64,000 nt of DNA, taken from Amarobacillus sp046328225. Its GTDB lineage: Bacteria; Chloroflexota; Dehalococcoidia; Tepidiformales; Tepidiformaceae. The position numbers were made by a program, and so were the translations under genes. Position 1 is the first letter of the stretch, and each line of letters begins with the position of its first letter. Of this stretch, positions 7,049 through 15,784 are shown one piece after another. The stretch covers positions 1-64,000 of the forward strand of contig JAXLWZ010000005.1 of the NCBI GenBank assembly GCA_046328225.1, written 5' to 3'. Below the pieces are notes generated by a model. The model made no database searches. It saw nothing but the letters and a program-made list of their open reading frames with translations, and was not told the DNA's origin.

Positions 7049-10000
7049 GCACGCTTCAGCACCGTCGCAGGCTGCGGCAGCGGCGCCAGGCGAAGCGCGG
7101 CGGCGCGGGCCTGAAGATCGCCCTCTTCCTCGTGTTGGGCCTGGGCGCGCTCGGTGCGCTCGGCGCGGTCGCGGCCGTGGGCACGGTCTTCGCCGTCTAC
7201 CAGAACTACGCCGACGAGTACGTGCCCATCGAGGACAAGCTCCGGCAGACGCAGATCGGCCTCACCGAGATCTACGACCGCAACGGCGAACGGCTGGGCG
7301 CGCTCCCGAACCCGGATGCGCAGCTGCTCGACCCGGTAACGCTCGATCGGATTTCGAAGTGGGTCATCGAGGCCACGATTTCGACCGAGGACAACACCTT
7401 CTGGGACAACCCCGGGATCAACTTCGCGGGCCTGCTGCGCGCCGCCTGGGAGAACTACGCGGGCGGCGGGATCGGTTCGGGCACGGGCGGTTCGTCGATC
7501 ACGCAGCAGCTCATCAAGAACGTCTACATCTGCCCGAACATCGCGACCGAGACTTCGGCGGCCTGCCTGGGCGCGGCCCGCGAAGGCAAGGCCGGCGTCG
7601 ACCGCAAGCTGCGCGAAATCGCGTACGCGCTCGAGCTGGAGAAGGACTACCCCAAGGAGAAGATCCTCCAGTGGTACCTCAATCAGATCTCGTACGCCGA
7701 CCGCTACATCGGCATCCAGGCGGCGGCACAGGGCTACTTCCATAAGGACGCGGCGGACCTGACGCTCGCCGAATCGGCGCTGCTGGCGGGCGTGCCGCAG
7801 TACCCCACCCTGTACCACCCGCGCCTGAACTGCGCGAAGGTGGACGGCGACCCCGAGGGCGAGTGCGCCGTCGACACCGAAGGCCGGACCACCGTCGTCG
7901 GCGACGCCAAGCAGCGCCAGGAAGAAGTGCTCGACCTGATGCTCGTGCACAAGCGCGCGACGGCCGAGGAAGTGGCCGCGGCGAAGGCGGAACCGCTCCT
8001 CGTGTGGGCGGCGACGAACCCGATCAAAGCGGCGGCGTTCATCGACAACCAGGTGCAGCCGCGCCTCCAGCGGATGTGCGAAGCGGGCATCCTGCCGAAG
8101 CTCGAAGCCGCAAAGGATTGCGCGGCGAGCGTGGCCTCGGCCGGCTACAAGGTGACGACGACCCTCGACGCAAAGGAGACCGAGGTCGCCCTCGGCATGC
8201 TGCGCGACTTCGTGGCCGAAGGGCTCAAGAACGGCTGCGAGTGCTACAACGCCGCCGTCGTCACGATTGAGCCGTCGACCGGGCAGGTCATCGTGTACGC
8301 GCCGAACCGCGACCCTTCGTACCGGTCCGACCGGCGTGTCGCGGGCGAGATCGACCAGCTGAACGAGATCAACCAGCCCGGTTCGTCCTTCAAGCCCGCG
8401 GTGTACCTGACGTGGTTCGACAAGCTCAACAAGGCGCCGATGTCGATCCTCTGGGACACCTCGCCGCTGCCCGTCGAGGGCACGGAGATCGTCAATCCCC
8501 GCTCGGGCGACCCGAAGTCTGAGGGCCTGATCACGGCGCGCGGGGCGCTCGGCGGGTCGCAGAATGTGGGCGCATTCCGGGCGGCGCAGGAGGCCGGCGT
8601 CGATAACGTCATCGAGATGGCGAAGCGGCTCGGCATCACGACGCTGCACCAGCGGTTCGACCCGACGTTCCGTTCGCACCCGGATGTGACGTACGGGGCC
8701 TCGATCGCGACGGGCGGCGCGAACATCCGCGCCATCGACATGGCGTACATGGACGCGACGATTTCGAACATGGGCGTCATGGTCGGCACGCCGAACCTGG
8801 TGCCCAAGGACAAGTACATCGACCCCAAGAACCTGAAGTCCACGGCCCTGGACAAGGGCGCGGACTACGAGCTGGCGCTGCAGCAGGCGCTCGATTTCGC
8901 GCACGGTCACATCCGCCTGCCGGGGACGCGCGAGCTGGACCCGGTGGTCGTGCTCCAGGTGACGGACCACGACGGGCACGTCGTGTACACGGAGCCGGAG
9001 CCCCAGCGCCGCGAGGTGGTGAACGCGGGTTCGGTGTGGCTGCTGCACAGCATCATGTCGGACTGCACGGCGCGCTTCATCATCTGGAGCTGCGGCGGGA
9101 GCAACAACGACCTCGCGCTGGACTTCTTCCTCGATGGCACCAAGATCCCCGGCGGCGTGAAGACGGGCACGCAGCAGGGCCCAAAGAGCGCGGCGGACAC
9201 GCTCGAAACGTGGATGACGGGCTATTCGCGCTACGCCGCGACGGCGCTCTGGGTGGGCAACGCGACGAACGAGCTCGTGCGCGACGGCCCGCAGTACAAC
9301 TACGCGGCGGCGAACACGACGGTGAAGCTCTTCAAGAACTGGATGGGCGAATACCACCGCTACCTGCGAGACAAGGGCACGTTCTCGACGCCAGCCGGCT
9401 TCGATTCCGTGCGGCCCAAGAACGTGGCGCAGCTGTCGTTCATTTCGCCGCACACCGAACGCAGGGGGGCCGGCGGGTGCGACCAGACGGTCACCGGCTG
9501 GCGCCGCACCGACGTGAGCTACGCGGACGAGTGCGAGGAGCGGGAGATCGACTCCCGCAACGGCCAGCTGGCGAGCGATGCCACGCCCGCGCAGTACCGC
9601 GTGAAACAGAAGTTCCCGAAGCTCCCGTCGTTCAAGACGGACACCGCGATCGAGCTCGCGAAGCAGCTGAAGATCCCCATCGCACCGACCGAGAAGAGCA
9701 GCGGCACGGCGGCGGTGGTGCTCACCAGCCTGAGCCCGGGGAAGACGGTGAACACGGTCACGAACGTCGTCGGCAGCGTCGCGAACACGGGCAACCTGAA
9801 GGGCTGGAAGCTCGAAATCGGGACCGGCGCGGCGCCCACCGAATGGAAGCCGCTGGGCCAGGGCACGAACGCGGTGACGGACGCCGTGATGGGCACGATC
9901 AACCCGGCGGAGTACCCGCCAGGGGTGTATACCGTGCGCCTCACGGCGGACGACCCGCTGCTGCGTGGGCTTTCGACGAGCGTGACCATCAACATCCAGA

Positions 10001-10131
10001 CGGGCGGGACGCCGACCTCGGGAGGGACGCCGACGGTGCCGTTCGGGAGCACGCCGCGGCCGCAGATCACGCCGCAGCTGCCGGTGCCGAACACGCCCGT
10101 GCTCAATCGCACGCCGACGCCACCCCCCTGA
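7045..10131 (+). CDS. Class A penicillin-binding protein (bifunctional transglycosylase/transpeptidase)
   Basis: A 1028-residue enzyme that polymerises lipid II glycan and cross-links the stem peptides. A basic N-terminus precedes a transmembrane anchor (about 23-52). The GT51 domain carries STEDNTFWDN with the catalytic Glu near 115, then GGSSITQQL and RKLREIAYALELE. The transpeptidase has S447-S-F-K450 (PGSSFKP), SQN at 505-507 and KTGT at 706. Insertions around IWSCGGSNND and the Cys-containing segments are unusual. After about residue 880 there is a beta-sandwich-like extension (LTSLSPGKTVNTVTN, YTVRLTADDP) and a Thr/Pro/Gly-rich tail, like cell-surface modules of other Gram-positive-type PBPs. 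The ATG is chosen because earlier in-frame sequence is antisense to gatC. Confidence 0.95.
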   Translation: MSTLQHRRRLRQRRQAKRGGAGLKIALFLVLGLGALGALGAVAAVGTVFAVYQNYADEYVPIEDKLRQTQIGLTEIYDRNGERLGALPNPDAQLLDPVTLDRISKWVIEATISTEDNTFWDNPGINFAGLLRAAWENYAGGGIGSGTGGSSITQQLIKNVYICPNIATETSAACLGAAREGKAGVDRKLREIAYALELEKDYPKEKILQWYLNQISYADRYIGIQAAAQGYFHKDAADLTLAESALLAGVPQYPTLYHPRLNCAKVDGDPEGECAVDTEGRTTVVGDAKQRQEEVLDLMLVHKRATAEEVAAAKAEPLLVWAATNPIKAAAFIDNQVQPRLQRMCEAGILPKLEAAKDCAASVASAGYKVTTTLDAKETEVALGMLRDFVAEGLKNGCECYNAAVVTIEPSTGQVIVYAPNRDPSYRSDRRVAGEIDQLNEINQPGSSFKPAVYLTWFDKLNKAPMSILWDTSPLPVEGTEIVNPRSGDPKSEGLITARGALGGSQNVGAFRAAQEAGVDNVIEMAKRLGITTLHQRFDPTFRSHPDVTYGASIATGGANIRAIDMAYMDATISNMGVMVGTPNLVPKDKYIDPKNLKSTALDKGADYELALQQALDFAHGHIRLPGTRELDPVVVLQVTDHDGHVVYTEPEPQRREVVNAGSVWLLHSIMSDCTARFIIWSCGGSNNDLALDFFLDGTKIPGGVKTGTQQGPKSAADTLETWMTGYSRYAATALWVGNATNELVRDGPQYNYAAANTTVKLFKNWMGEYHRYLRDKGTFSTPAGFDSVRPKNVAQLSFISPHTERRGAGGCDQTVTGWRRTDVSYADECEEREIDSRNGQLASDATPAQYRVKQKFPKLPSFKTDTAIELAKQLKIPIAPTEKSSGTAAVVLTSLSPGKTVNTVTNVVGSVANTGNLKGWKLEIGTGAAPTEWKPLGQGTNAVTDAVMGTINPAEYPPGVYTVRLTADDPLLRGLSTSVTINIQTGGTPTSGGTPTVPFGSTPRPQITPQLPVPNTPVLNRTPTPPP

Positions 10132-10156
10132 CGGAGGCTCCGCGGGCAGCGCGGTC

Positions 10157-11071
10157 CTAGGTGAAGCGGCTGCCCGGCTGGAGACTCACGGCGCGAGCCC
10201 ATTCCGCCGCGGGCATTTTCTTGCCGCCGTCGGGCTGTACCCGCGTGACACGGAGGACGCCGCCGTTCAGGCGCACATCGAACCCGTCGTCATCGACGCG
10301 GAGGATGCGGCCGGGCATGCCGGGCTCGACGGCGCCGGTGAGGCGGCAATCGAAGATGCGCACCTTCGCCTCGGCGAACGTGGTCCATGCGCCGGGCTGC
10401 GGGTTGCAGCCGCGAATGAGCGCGTACAGCGCGTCGGCGGGGCGATACCAGCGGATGGCGGCATGGCCGTCGCGGCAGGGCGGCTCATACGTCGAGCGGG
10501 CGTGGTCCTGGGCGATGCGCAGCGCGTTGCCGCTCGCGACGAGGGCGACGCTTTCGGCCATGGCCTCCACGCCCATGGGGAACAGGCTGTCGAAGTAGAG
10601 GCTAGCAACAGTGTCGTCGGGGCCGATGGGGACCGCGCGCTGAATGAGCACGGGGCCGGTGTCGATGCCGTCATCGGGCCAGAAGATGGTGATGCCGGTC
10701 TCGCGGTCGCCGTTGATGATCGCCCAGTTGATGGCGGATGAGCCGCGGTGCAGGGGGAGCAGGCTCGGGTGGTACTGCACGGTGCCGTTCGCGGCCATGG
10801 CGAAGAGCTCCTCGGGGAGGATGTCCGTCACGAAGGCCATGAGGCAGAGGTCGCCGGCGAGCGGGCGCCAGGCGGCGAGCCCCTCCGGCGTCTTGAGCGC
10901 GGCGGTGGCCACGCGAGGCAGGCCGGCGGCTTCGGCGGCCGTCCAGAGCGGGTCGGGACGGGCGCCGGGGGTATCGGGTGCGCTGACGGCGCTGACGGTG
11001 ATGCCGTCCTGCAGGAGGCGCTTGAGGACGGCTTCGCCGAATGCCGCCTGGCCGATGACCGAGACCTTCAT
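10157..11071 (-). CDS. Formyltransferase-family protein, most like the 10-formyl-THF hydrolase domain
   Basis: A 304-residue protein with the Fmt two-domain layout: a Rossmann-like N-terminal domain and a small beta-barrel C-terminal domain (VEPGMPGRILRVDDDGFDV). The core YHPSLLPLHRGSSAINW, with His101, and DDGIDTGPVL, with Asp137, hold the folate-dependent active-site His and Asp. Canonical Fmt has NxHxSLLP; here the Asn position is Gln99. MKVSVIGQAAFGEAV, YHPSLLPxHRGxSAINW and the C-terminal IRGCNPQPGAWT resemble the hydrolase domain of 10-formyltetrahydrofolate dehydrogenase more than methionyl-tRNA formyltransferase. The likely reaction is formyl transfer or release from 10-formyl-THF. 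The start at 11071 has GGGAGA 6 bases upstream. Not confidently fmt. Confidence 0.8.
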   Translation of the reverse strand: MKVSVIGQAAFGEAVLKRLLQDGITVSAVSAPDTPGARPDPLWTAAEAAGLPRVATAALKTPEGLAAWRPLAGDLCLMAFVTDILPEELFAMAANGTVQYHPSLLPLHRGSSAINWAIINGDRETGITIFWPDDGIDTGPVLIQRAVPIGPDDTVASLYFDSLFPMGVEAMAESVALVASGNALRIAQDHARSTYEPPCRDGHAAIRWYRPADALYALIRGCNPQPGAWTTFAEAKVRIFDCRLTGAVEPGMPGRILRVDDDGFDVRLNGGVLRVTRVQPDGGKKMPAAEWARAVSLQPGSRFT

Positions 11072-11130
11072 GGTGGTTCTCCCGCCGCGTTGTGCGCCCT
11101 CGGTCAGCCTACCGTAAACTGGCCGGAGAG

Positions 11131-11205
11131 ATGAACGCACAGACTGCGCGAGAGGGAACCTGGGGCGACGGCACGCACGTCGCCCCCGTGCGCGGCGGCT
11201 CCTGA
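11131..11205 (+). CDS. Candidate leader ORF (24 codons) upstream of the acetyltransferase
   Basis: ATG at 11131 lies 10 bases after TAAACT (11115-11120) and right after GGAGAG. It opens a 24-residue frame starting MNAQTAREGTWGDG and stopping at 11203-11205, 53 bases before the acetyltransferase start. The 187-base gap between this gene and the formyltransferase is otherwise GC-rich with no clear riboswitch. The peptide has no run of one amino acid, so an attenuator role is not evident. Confidence 0.25.
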   Translation: MNAQTAREGTWGDGTHVAPVRGGS

Positions 11206-11258
11206 AGCCGGTATCCGCGCCGCCCGTCCCCGGGCCTACCCCTGCAGGAGAACATTCC

Positions 11259-11753
11259 TTGGTACGCGTCGAACCCGCACGGCTGAGCGATGCAGCCGCT
11301 ATCCACGATCTGGTGACCTACTGGGCCGACCACGGCGACATGCTTCATCGCCCCATCGCCGAAATCTACGAAGCAATCCGCGACTTCAAGGTGGCGCGCC
11401 ACGAGGGCCGCGTCGTCGGCACCGGGTCGCTGCACATCATGGGGTCCGACCTCGCGGAGGTTCGCTCGCTGGCGGTTGCGGCCGATTCGCAGCTCCACGG
11501 CGTGGGCGCCGCGATCGTCGCCGCCTGCGTGGCCGATGCGCGCACGTTCGGGCTCGAGCGCGTGTTCGCCCTGACCTACAAGCCGGGCTTTTTCGAAAAG
11601 CAGGGCTTCCGTGTGGCGAACGTGATGGAGTTCCCGCAGAAGGTCTGGAACGAATGCGTGCGCTGCCCGTTCTTCACGAACTGCAAGGAAGTGGCCGTCG
11701 TGCAGGACCTGAACGGGGCCGACCTTTCGGTGCCCATGGCGCCCAACGCCTGA
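11259..11753 (+). CDS. GNAT N-acetyltransferase, ArgA-like
   Basis: A 164-residue acetyl-CoA-dependent acetyltransferase. The region EVRSLAVAADSQLHGVGAAIV is GNAT motif A, and YKPGFFEKQGFRV is the late motif B. The C-terminus KVWNECVRCPFFTNCKEVAV has the P..VW..C..CP.F..C.E pattern of short stand-alone N-acetylglutamate synthases, so it may perform the first step of arginine synthesis. No other arg gene is near. The TTG start follows AGGAG by 8 bases and gives MVRVEPARL, the normal beginning of this family. A hairpin terminator follows. Confidence 0.82.
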   Translation: MVRVEPARLSDAAAIHDLVTYWADHGDMLHRPIAEIYEAIRDFKVARHEGRVVGTGSLHIMGSDLAEVRSLAVAADSQLHGVGAAIVAACVADARTFGLERVFALTYKPGFFEKQGFRVANVMEFPQKVWNECVRCPFFTNCKEVAVVQDLNGADLSVPMAPNA

Positions 11754-11776
11754 CTTCCCGGTACCGGAAATGCAAG

Positions 11777-11800
11777 AAGGCCCTCCATCTGGAGGGCCTT
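11777..11800. terminator. Bidirectional hairpin terminator
   Basis: AAGGCCCTCC / ATCT / GGAGGGCCTT, a perfect 10-bp stem with a 4-base loop, between two convergent genes. There is no long T-run. Confidence 0.75.
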
Positions 11801-11823
11801 CGCATTGCTGGTGCCGGACAGAG

Positions 11824-12360
11824 TCAGGCGGGGTCGTCCTCGCCGTCGAGCGTGGAATCGAGGGCGGCGACGGGAAGCATGTCGGCATTGATGCCGGTTC
11901 CCGTGGCCGCGTGCACGGAAACATCCAGCCCCGGCGCGACGGCCGCGAGCCCGTGGCCGAGGTGGAACGTCAGGCGCGCCGCGACCGCGCTCGCGGCTGA
12001 TGCCCCCGTCCCCTGGAGGACGACGCCCATGCTCGTGGCGGTGAAGCGGCCAACGTGGTCCGTCGCACGCGTGAGTTCGCGCACGCGGCGGGCGACGGCG
12101 CTCATGACGCTGGAGCGGGTGAGGCCGCAGCCCCGGTCGCGGATGGATTCGAGGCCGCCCACCTGCACGATGAGGAACGAAAGCGGCGCGTTCGGCGCGA
12201 GTTCGCCCACGAGGTCGAGCCGTTTGAGCAACTGGTGGCGCGCGACGACCATCGCGCGCGGTTCACGCGATGGCGCTCCGGCGGTCTCGCGGGCGCTCGC
12301 GGCGAGTTCAGCCGGGCGGAGAAAAACAAGGTTGGCGGGAACCGTGGTCATTGTTGCCAT
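11824..12360 (-). CDS. Degenerate GGDEF-domain protein
   Basis: A 178-residue soluble protein whose residues about 38-150 follow the diguanylate cyclase fold: RHQLLKRLDLV, then PLSFLIVQVGGLESI in the position of the substrate/metal strand, and VGRFTATSMGVVL where active enzymes have GRxGGDEFxxxL. The GGDEF sequence is replaced by TATSM (about 107-111), and the Asp/Asn metal ligands are not evident, so it cannot make c-di-GMP in the usual way. It may act as a regulatory or dimerisation module. There are two possible starts, ATG at 12360 or 12351. It is transcribed alone, converging on the acetyltransferase. Confidence 0.6.
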   Translation of the reverse strand: MATMTTVPANLVFLRPAELAASARETAGAPSREPRAMVVARHQLLKRLDLVGELAPNAPLSFLIVQVGGLESIRDRGCGLTRSSVMSAVARRVRELTRATDHVGRFTATSMGVVLQGTGASAASAVAARLTFHLGHGLAAVAPGLDVSVHAATGTGINADMLPVAALDSTLDGEDDPA

Positions 12361-12460
12361 GGCACTGTTCCGTTCGTTTAGCTAGTGCGGATTCTCCGTG
12401 GCGGGTCATCAAGATTGTGATAGGGCAACCCCCAAGCGGGTCGCACCCCTTCCCCAATTC

Positions 12461-13240
12461 TTACGCCGGCCGTTTCGCCGGTGTTGCACCGGGAGCGCGC
12501 ATCTTGCCGCGCTTTCGCCAAAAGTACGCCGCGCTCACGACGATTCCAAAGACCCAGAAGCCACCGAGCGCGAGCGTCACGCGCAGGTCCTTCCCCAGCT
12601 GGTCGCCCGCGGCGACCGCGACGAACGTGGGCAGGAGCATGCCGAAGAAGCTCGCCACGAAGAAGGGGACGAAGCGGATGGACGTCATCCCGGCGACGAA
12701 CGAGATCCAGTCGAAATTGACCACGGGCATCATGCGCGCCCAGAAGACGACCCGGCCGCCGAAGTTGTCGACGAGGCCGTCGAGGCGGTTCGCCATCTTG
12801 CGGCCAATGAGCCGCGCCAGGTAGCGGCGGCCGAGCACGCGAGCGGTGTAGAAGGCCATCACAGAGCCCAGCATCATCCCCGCCATCGAATACACGGAGC
12901 CGAGCACCGGCCCCCACGCCAGCCCGGCGGCGATGAAGATGGGCACGTTCGGGATGGGCGCGAAGAGCACCGAGATCGCCATCACGAGGATGAACACGAG
13001 CGGCCCGAGCGCCCCCTGCCGGTCGACCCAGTCGCGGAAGGGCTCGGCATCGAACGAGGTCGGGACATCGAAGAGGGCGCCCGCGCCGATGTAGGCGGCG
13101 AAGAGCGCGACAAAGCCCAGCACGAGGGCGGCCACCACGCCGCGGCGCATCAGCAGGGGCGTGGGCTCGTCCTCGAAGACGAACTGCTCCATCGACGGGA
13201 GCGAAGGCACATGGAGGTGATGCTGTTCGCGTTCGTCCAT
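12461..13240 (-). CDS. VTT (DedA/TVP38-TMEM64) domain membrane protein
   Basis: A 259-residue membrane protein of the VTT/SNARE-associated family. After a 30-residue acidic cytoplasmic tail, the first helix is at about 33-56. The family core follows: FAPIPNVPIFIAAGLAWGP, GSVYSMAGMMLGSVMAFYTAR, then RMMPVVNFDWISFVAGMTSI, the second re-entrant repeat with its conserved Pro and Gly, and ending with a basic tail. Relatives act as lipid scramblases or carrier-lipid flippases and affect membrane integrity. The start at 13240 overlaps the hydrolase stop by one base (TGATG), so the two are translationally coupled. Confidence 0.88.
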   Translation of the reverse strand: MDEREQHHLHVPSLPSMEQFVFEDEPTPLLMRRGVVAALVLGFVALFAAYIGAGALFDVPTSFDAEPFRDWVDRQGALGPLVFILVMAISVLFAPIPNVPIFIAAGLAWGPVLGSVYSMAGMMLGSVMAFYTARVLGRRYLARLIGRKMANRLDGLVDNFGGRVVFWARMMPVVNFDWISFVAGMTSIRFVPFFVASFFGMLLPTFVAVAAGDQLGKDLRVTLALGGFWVFGIVVSAAYFWRKRGKMRAPGATPAKRPA

Positions 13241-14106
13241 CAGGCGGCTCCCTTCGCGAACTGCTGCCGGAGGATGGCGTTGACGGCGTGCGGGGCTTCC
13301 TGCTGCACCCAGTGGCTGATGCCCGGGAGGTAGTGCAGCGCGAAATCGGCGGCGTAGGCCTCGGTGCCGTAGGTGAGCTCGCGGCCGAGGTAGGCGTCGT
13401 CCTCGCCCCACGCGAGCGCGACGGGCATGTCGAGCACGGGCACCGGGTCGGGCAGAGCGAGGGGATGGCGAAGGGCGGCGCGGTACCAGTTGATGCCGCC
13501 GCCGAGGCCCTGCAGGCGCCAGGAAGCGAGGAACATGCGGATGTCGTCCTTCGTGAAGGTGCCGGGGGCGCAGGCGCGAATCATGCCCCGGGCGAGCGTG
13601 TGGTAGTCGCGCGCGGCGAGGGCTCGCTCGGGGAGCCACGGCAGCTGGAACGCGAAGATGTACCAGCTGCGGAGCAGCTGTCGCGGCCGGCGGAGCCCCC
13701 GCCGCATGAGCACAGGGTGCGGCAGGTTGCACACGGTCAGGGTTCGGACGACCTCGGGATGCAGGATCGCGAGCATCCAGGCGAGGTGGCCGCCCCAGTC
13801 GTGCCCGCCGATGTGGGCGCGTTCGACCCCGAGGTGGCGGAGCAGCGCGAGCAGGTCCTCGAGCAGCGTGGCCACGTCGTACGGCCCGCGAGCTTCGGTT
13901 TCGCTGAAGCCGCGAAGGTCCGGCGCGACGACCCGGTACTCGGGCGCGAAGGCGGCAATCTGGTGGCGCCATGAGTACCAGCATTCCGGGAAGCCGTGGA
14001 GGAAGAGCACGGTCTCGCCGCCGCCCGCTTCGGCGTAATGCATGCGGATGCCGTTGATGTCGGCGTATTCATGGCGGAGGTCGGCGGGGAGCGTCGCGGC
14101 GGGCAC
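13240..14106 (-). CDS. Alpha/beta hydrolase, epoxide hydrolase-like
   Basis: A 288-residue alpha/beta hydrolase. The oxyanion motif is HGFPECWYSWRHQ (37-49). The nucleophile motif GGHDWGG puts Asp103 at the elbow, the hallmark of epoxide hydrolases and haloalkane dehalogenases rather than Ser esterases. GEDDAYLG supplies the acid, and GISHWVQQEAP the catalytic His near 268. The cap region contains paired aromatic residues (SWYIFAFQLPWLPE), consistent with epoxide hydrolase. The GTG start has AAAGGA upstream. It is the first gene of a two-gene unit with the VTT protein. The substrate is unknown. Confidence 0.9.
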   Translation of the reverse strand: MPAATLPADLRHEYADINGIRMHYAEAGGGETVLFLHGFPECWYSWRHQIAAFAPEYRVVAPDLRGFSETEARGPYDVATLLEDLLALLRHLGVERAHIGGHDWGGHLAWMLAILHPEVVRTLTVCNLPHPVLMRRGLRRPRQLLRSWYIFAFQLPWLPERALAARDYHTLARGMIRACAPGTFTKDDIRMFLASWRLQGLGGGINWYRAALRHPLALPDPVPVLDMPVALAWGEDDAYLGRELTYGTEAYAADFALHYLPGISHWVQQEAPHAVNAILRQQFAKGAA

Positions 14107-14135
14107 CGGTGAGTCCTTTCGGCAACGGTATCAGA

Positions 14136-14984
14136 TCAGAGGACGCGAACCTGGAGAAACCCGTACAGCAGCGGGATCACGAACACGATGGAGTCGAGGC
14201 GGTCGAGGAAGCCGCCGTGGCCGGGGAGGAGGCCGGAGGCGTCCTTCACGCCCATGCGCCGCTTCATGCCGCTTTCGAAGAGGTCGCCCACCTGGGCGGC
14301 AATGGGCATGACGAATGCGAAGTGCGACAGCGTGGTCCAGGGCACGCCGGTTTCGAAGAGCGCGTTGAGGCCGAAGCACGCGGCGACACCCGCCGCATAC
14401 CCGCCGACAGCGCCCTCCCACGTCTTCTTGGGGCTGATCTTCGGCGCGAGCTTGTGGCGGCCGAACATCCGGCCCACGGCGTAGGCGCCCGTATCGACGG
14501 CGAAGGTGGCGAGGATGCCGAGGAATACCCACTTGCGGCCCTGGTCGACATCGCGCGCGAGGACGAGCACAGCGATGAGCGCGCCCACGTAGAGGAGCGC
14601 CCACCCCTGGATGCGGAACGGGCGCCGGGGACGGCGGCCGCCCGCGGGCAGGTATCCGAGCGCCAGCAGCCCCAGCGCGACGGCCACGCCGAACAGCAGG
14701 AACGACGGCGAACTGTGCGTGCCCGCCGCCATCACGCCGACGGCACCCGCGAACGGCGCGAACTGGCGGACCGCTCGCGACACGGGCAGCGTGGGGAAGA
14801 GCCAGCCATGGAGGAATTCGATCGCGGCGAGCGTGGCGATCGCCCCGGCGACGACGGCGAACGGCCAGCCGCCGACCCAGATCACCGCGCTCACGAGGGG
14901 GAGGCCGATGGCGGCCGTCATCAGGCGGAGCTGGAGGTTCGAACGCGGATGGCCGCCGGCGGCGGTCGCCGCGGTCGCGTTCAC
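14136..14984 (-). CDS. cdsA: Phosphatidate cytidylyltransferase
   Basis: Makes CDP-diacylglycerol from phosphatidate and CTP, the branch point for anionic phospholipids. The 282-residue membrane protein has about eight hydrophobic helices and ends with the family signature around SGMKRRMGVKDASGLLPGHG followed by GFLDRLDS, which contains the metal-binding and catalytic acidic residues. AVDTGAYAVGRMFGRHK and ISPKKTWEG are also conserved. The GTG start overlaps the uppS stop as GTGA. It is last in rpsB-tsf-pyrH-frr-uppS-cdsA, a gene order found in many bacteria. Confidence 0.96.
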   Translation of the reverse strand: MNATAATAAGGHPRSNLQLRLMTAAIGLPLVSAVIWVGGWPFAVVAGAIATLAAIEFLHGWLFPTLPVSRAVRQFAPFAGAVGVMAAGTHSSPSFLLFGVAVALGLLALGYLPAGGRRPRRPFRIQGWALLYVGALIAVLVLARDVDQGRKWVFLGILATFAVDTGAYAVGRMFGRHKLAPKISPKKTWEGAVGGYAAGVAACFGLNALFETGVPWTTLSHFAFVMPIAAQVGDLFESGMKRRMGVKDASGLLPGHGGFLDRLDSIVFVIPLLYGFLQVRVL

Positions 14985-15784
14985 CGGGTGCGAAGCGCTT
15001 CGATGTCTTCGGGGAGCAGCCCGCCGAACTTGCGCTTGCGGCGGCCGTAGTCGGCGAGCGCGATATCGATGTCCTCGCGGCCGAAATCGGGCCAGTAGGC
15101 GTCGGTGAAGTAGAGCTCGGCGTATGCCGCCTGCCAGAGCAAGAAGTTGGAGATGCGGAATTCGCCGCCGGTGCGAATGAGCAGGTCCGGGTCGGGGCTG
15201 CCGCCAGTCGAAAGGCGGGCGGAAATCGCGTCTTCGGTGATTTCGTCGGCGCCAAGCTCGTCACGGACGGCCTGGCGGATCGCCATGACGATGTCGTCGC
15301 GGCCGCCGTAGCTGAAGCAGATGTTGAGGACGAGGCCGGTGTTCATGCTCGTGACCTCGATGGCGTCGGCGACCTGGCGCTGGAGCCACTCGGGGAGGGT
15401 TTCCATGTGGCCGAGCATGCGCAGGCGGACGTTGTTCTTGCGGAAGTTGTCGAGCTCGCGCTTGATGAAGTAGCGGAGGAGGCGGATGAGCGCGCGCACT
15501 TCGCGCTCGGGGCGGTTCCAGTTCTCCGTGCTGAACGCGTACAGCGTGAGGTACTGGACGCCATGGTCGGTGAAGCGCTCGATGACGCGGCGGATGTTTT
15601 CCGTGCCGGCGCGATGGCCGGCGGCGCGCGGGAGCCCGCGCTGGGCCGCCCAGCGCCCGTTGCCGTCCATGATGATGGCGACGTGGCGCGGGACGCGGCC
15701 GCCCGAGATGGGGGAGATGAGGTCGCCGAGGAGCTCGGGCGGAGGCTGTTCCGCCGCGGCCGCGGGCGCCGTCTCAGACTTCAA
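14981..15784 (-). CDS. uppS: Di-trans,poly-cis-undecaprenyl-diphosphate synthase
   Basis: A cis-prenyltransferase that makes the C55 carrier lipid for cell-wall synthesis. VAIIMDGNGRWA contains the catalytic Asp, YAFSTENWNRP follows, then CFSYGGRDDI, and PDPDLLIRTGGEFRISNFLLWQ near the C-terminus. All match family motifs. The frame is open to an ATG at 15838, but that would overlap frr by 65 bp and add an arginine-rich stretch that looks like out-of-frame frr. I prefer the TTG at 15784, with GGAG 4 bases and GAGG 9 bases upstream, giving 267 residues. Confidence 0.95.
   Translation of the reverse strand: MKSETAPAAAAEQPPPELLGDLISPISGGRVPRHVAIIMDGNGRWAAQRGLPRAAGHRAGTENIRRVIERFTDHGVQYLTLYAFSTENWNRPEREVRALIRLLRYFIKRELDNFRKNNVRLRMLGHMETLPEWLQRQVADAIEVTSMNTGLVLNICFSYGGRDDIVMAIRQAVRDELGADEITEDAISARLSTGGSPDPDLLIRTGGEFRISNFLLWQAAYAELYFTDAYWPDFGREDIDIALADYGRRKRKFGGLLPEDIEALRTR

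Noticed and set aside
11131..11258. Riboswitch or T-box in the acetyltransferase leader
   Set aside because: I compared it with T-box, TPP, glycine, SAM and guanidine riboswitch consensus elements and found none.
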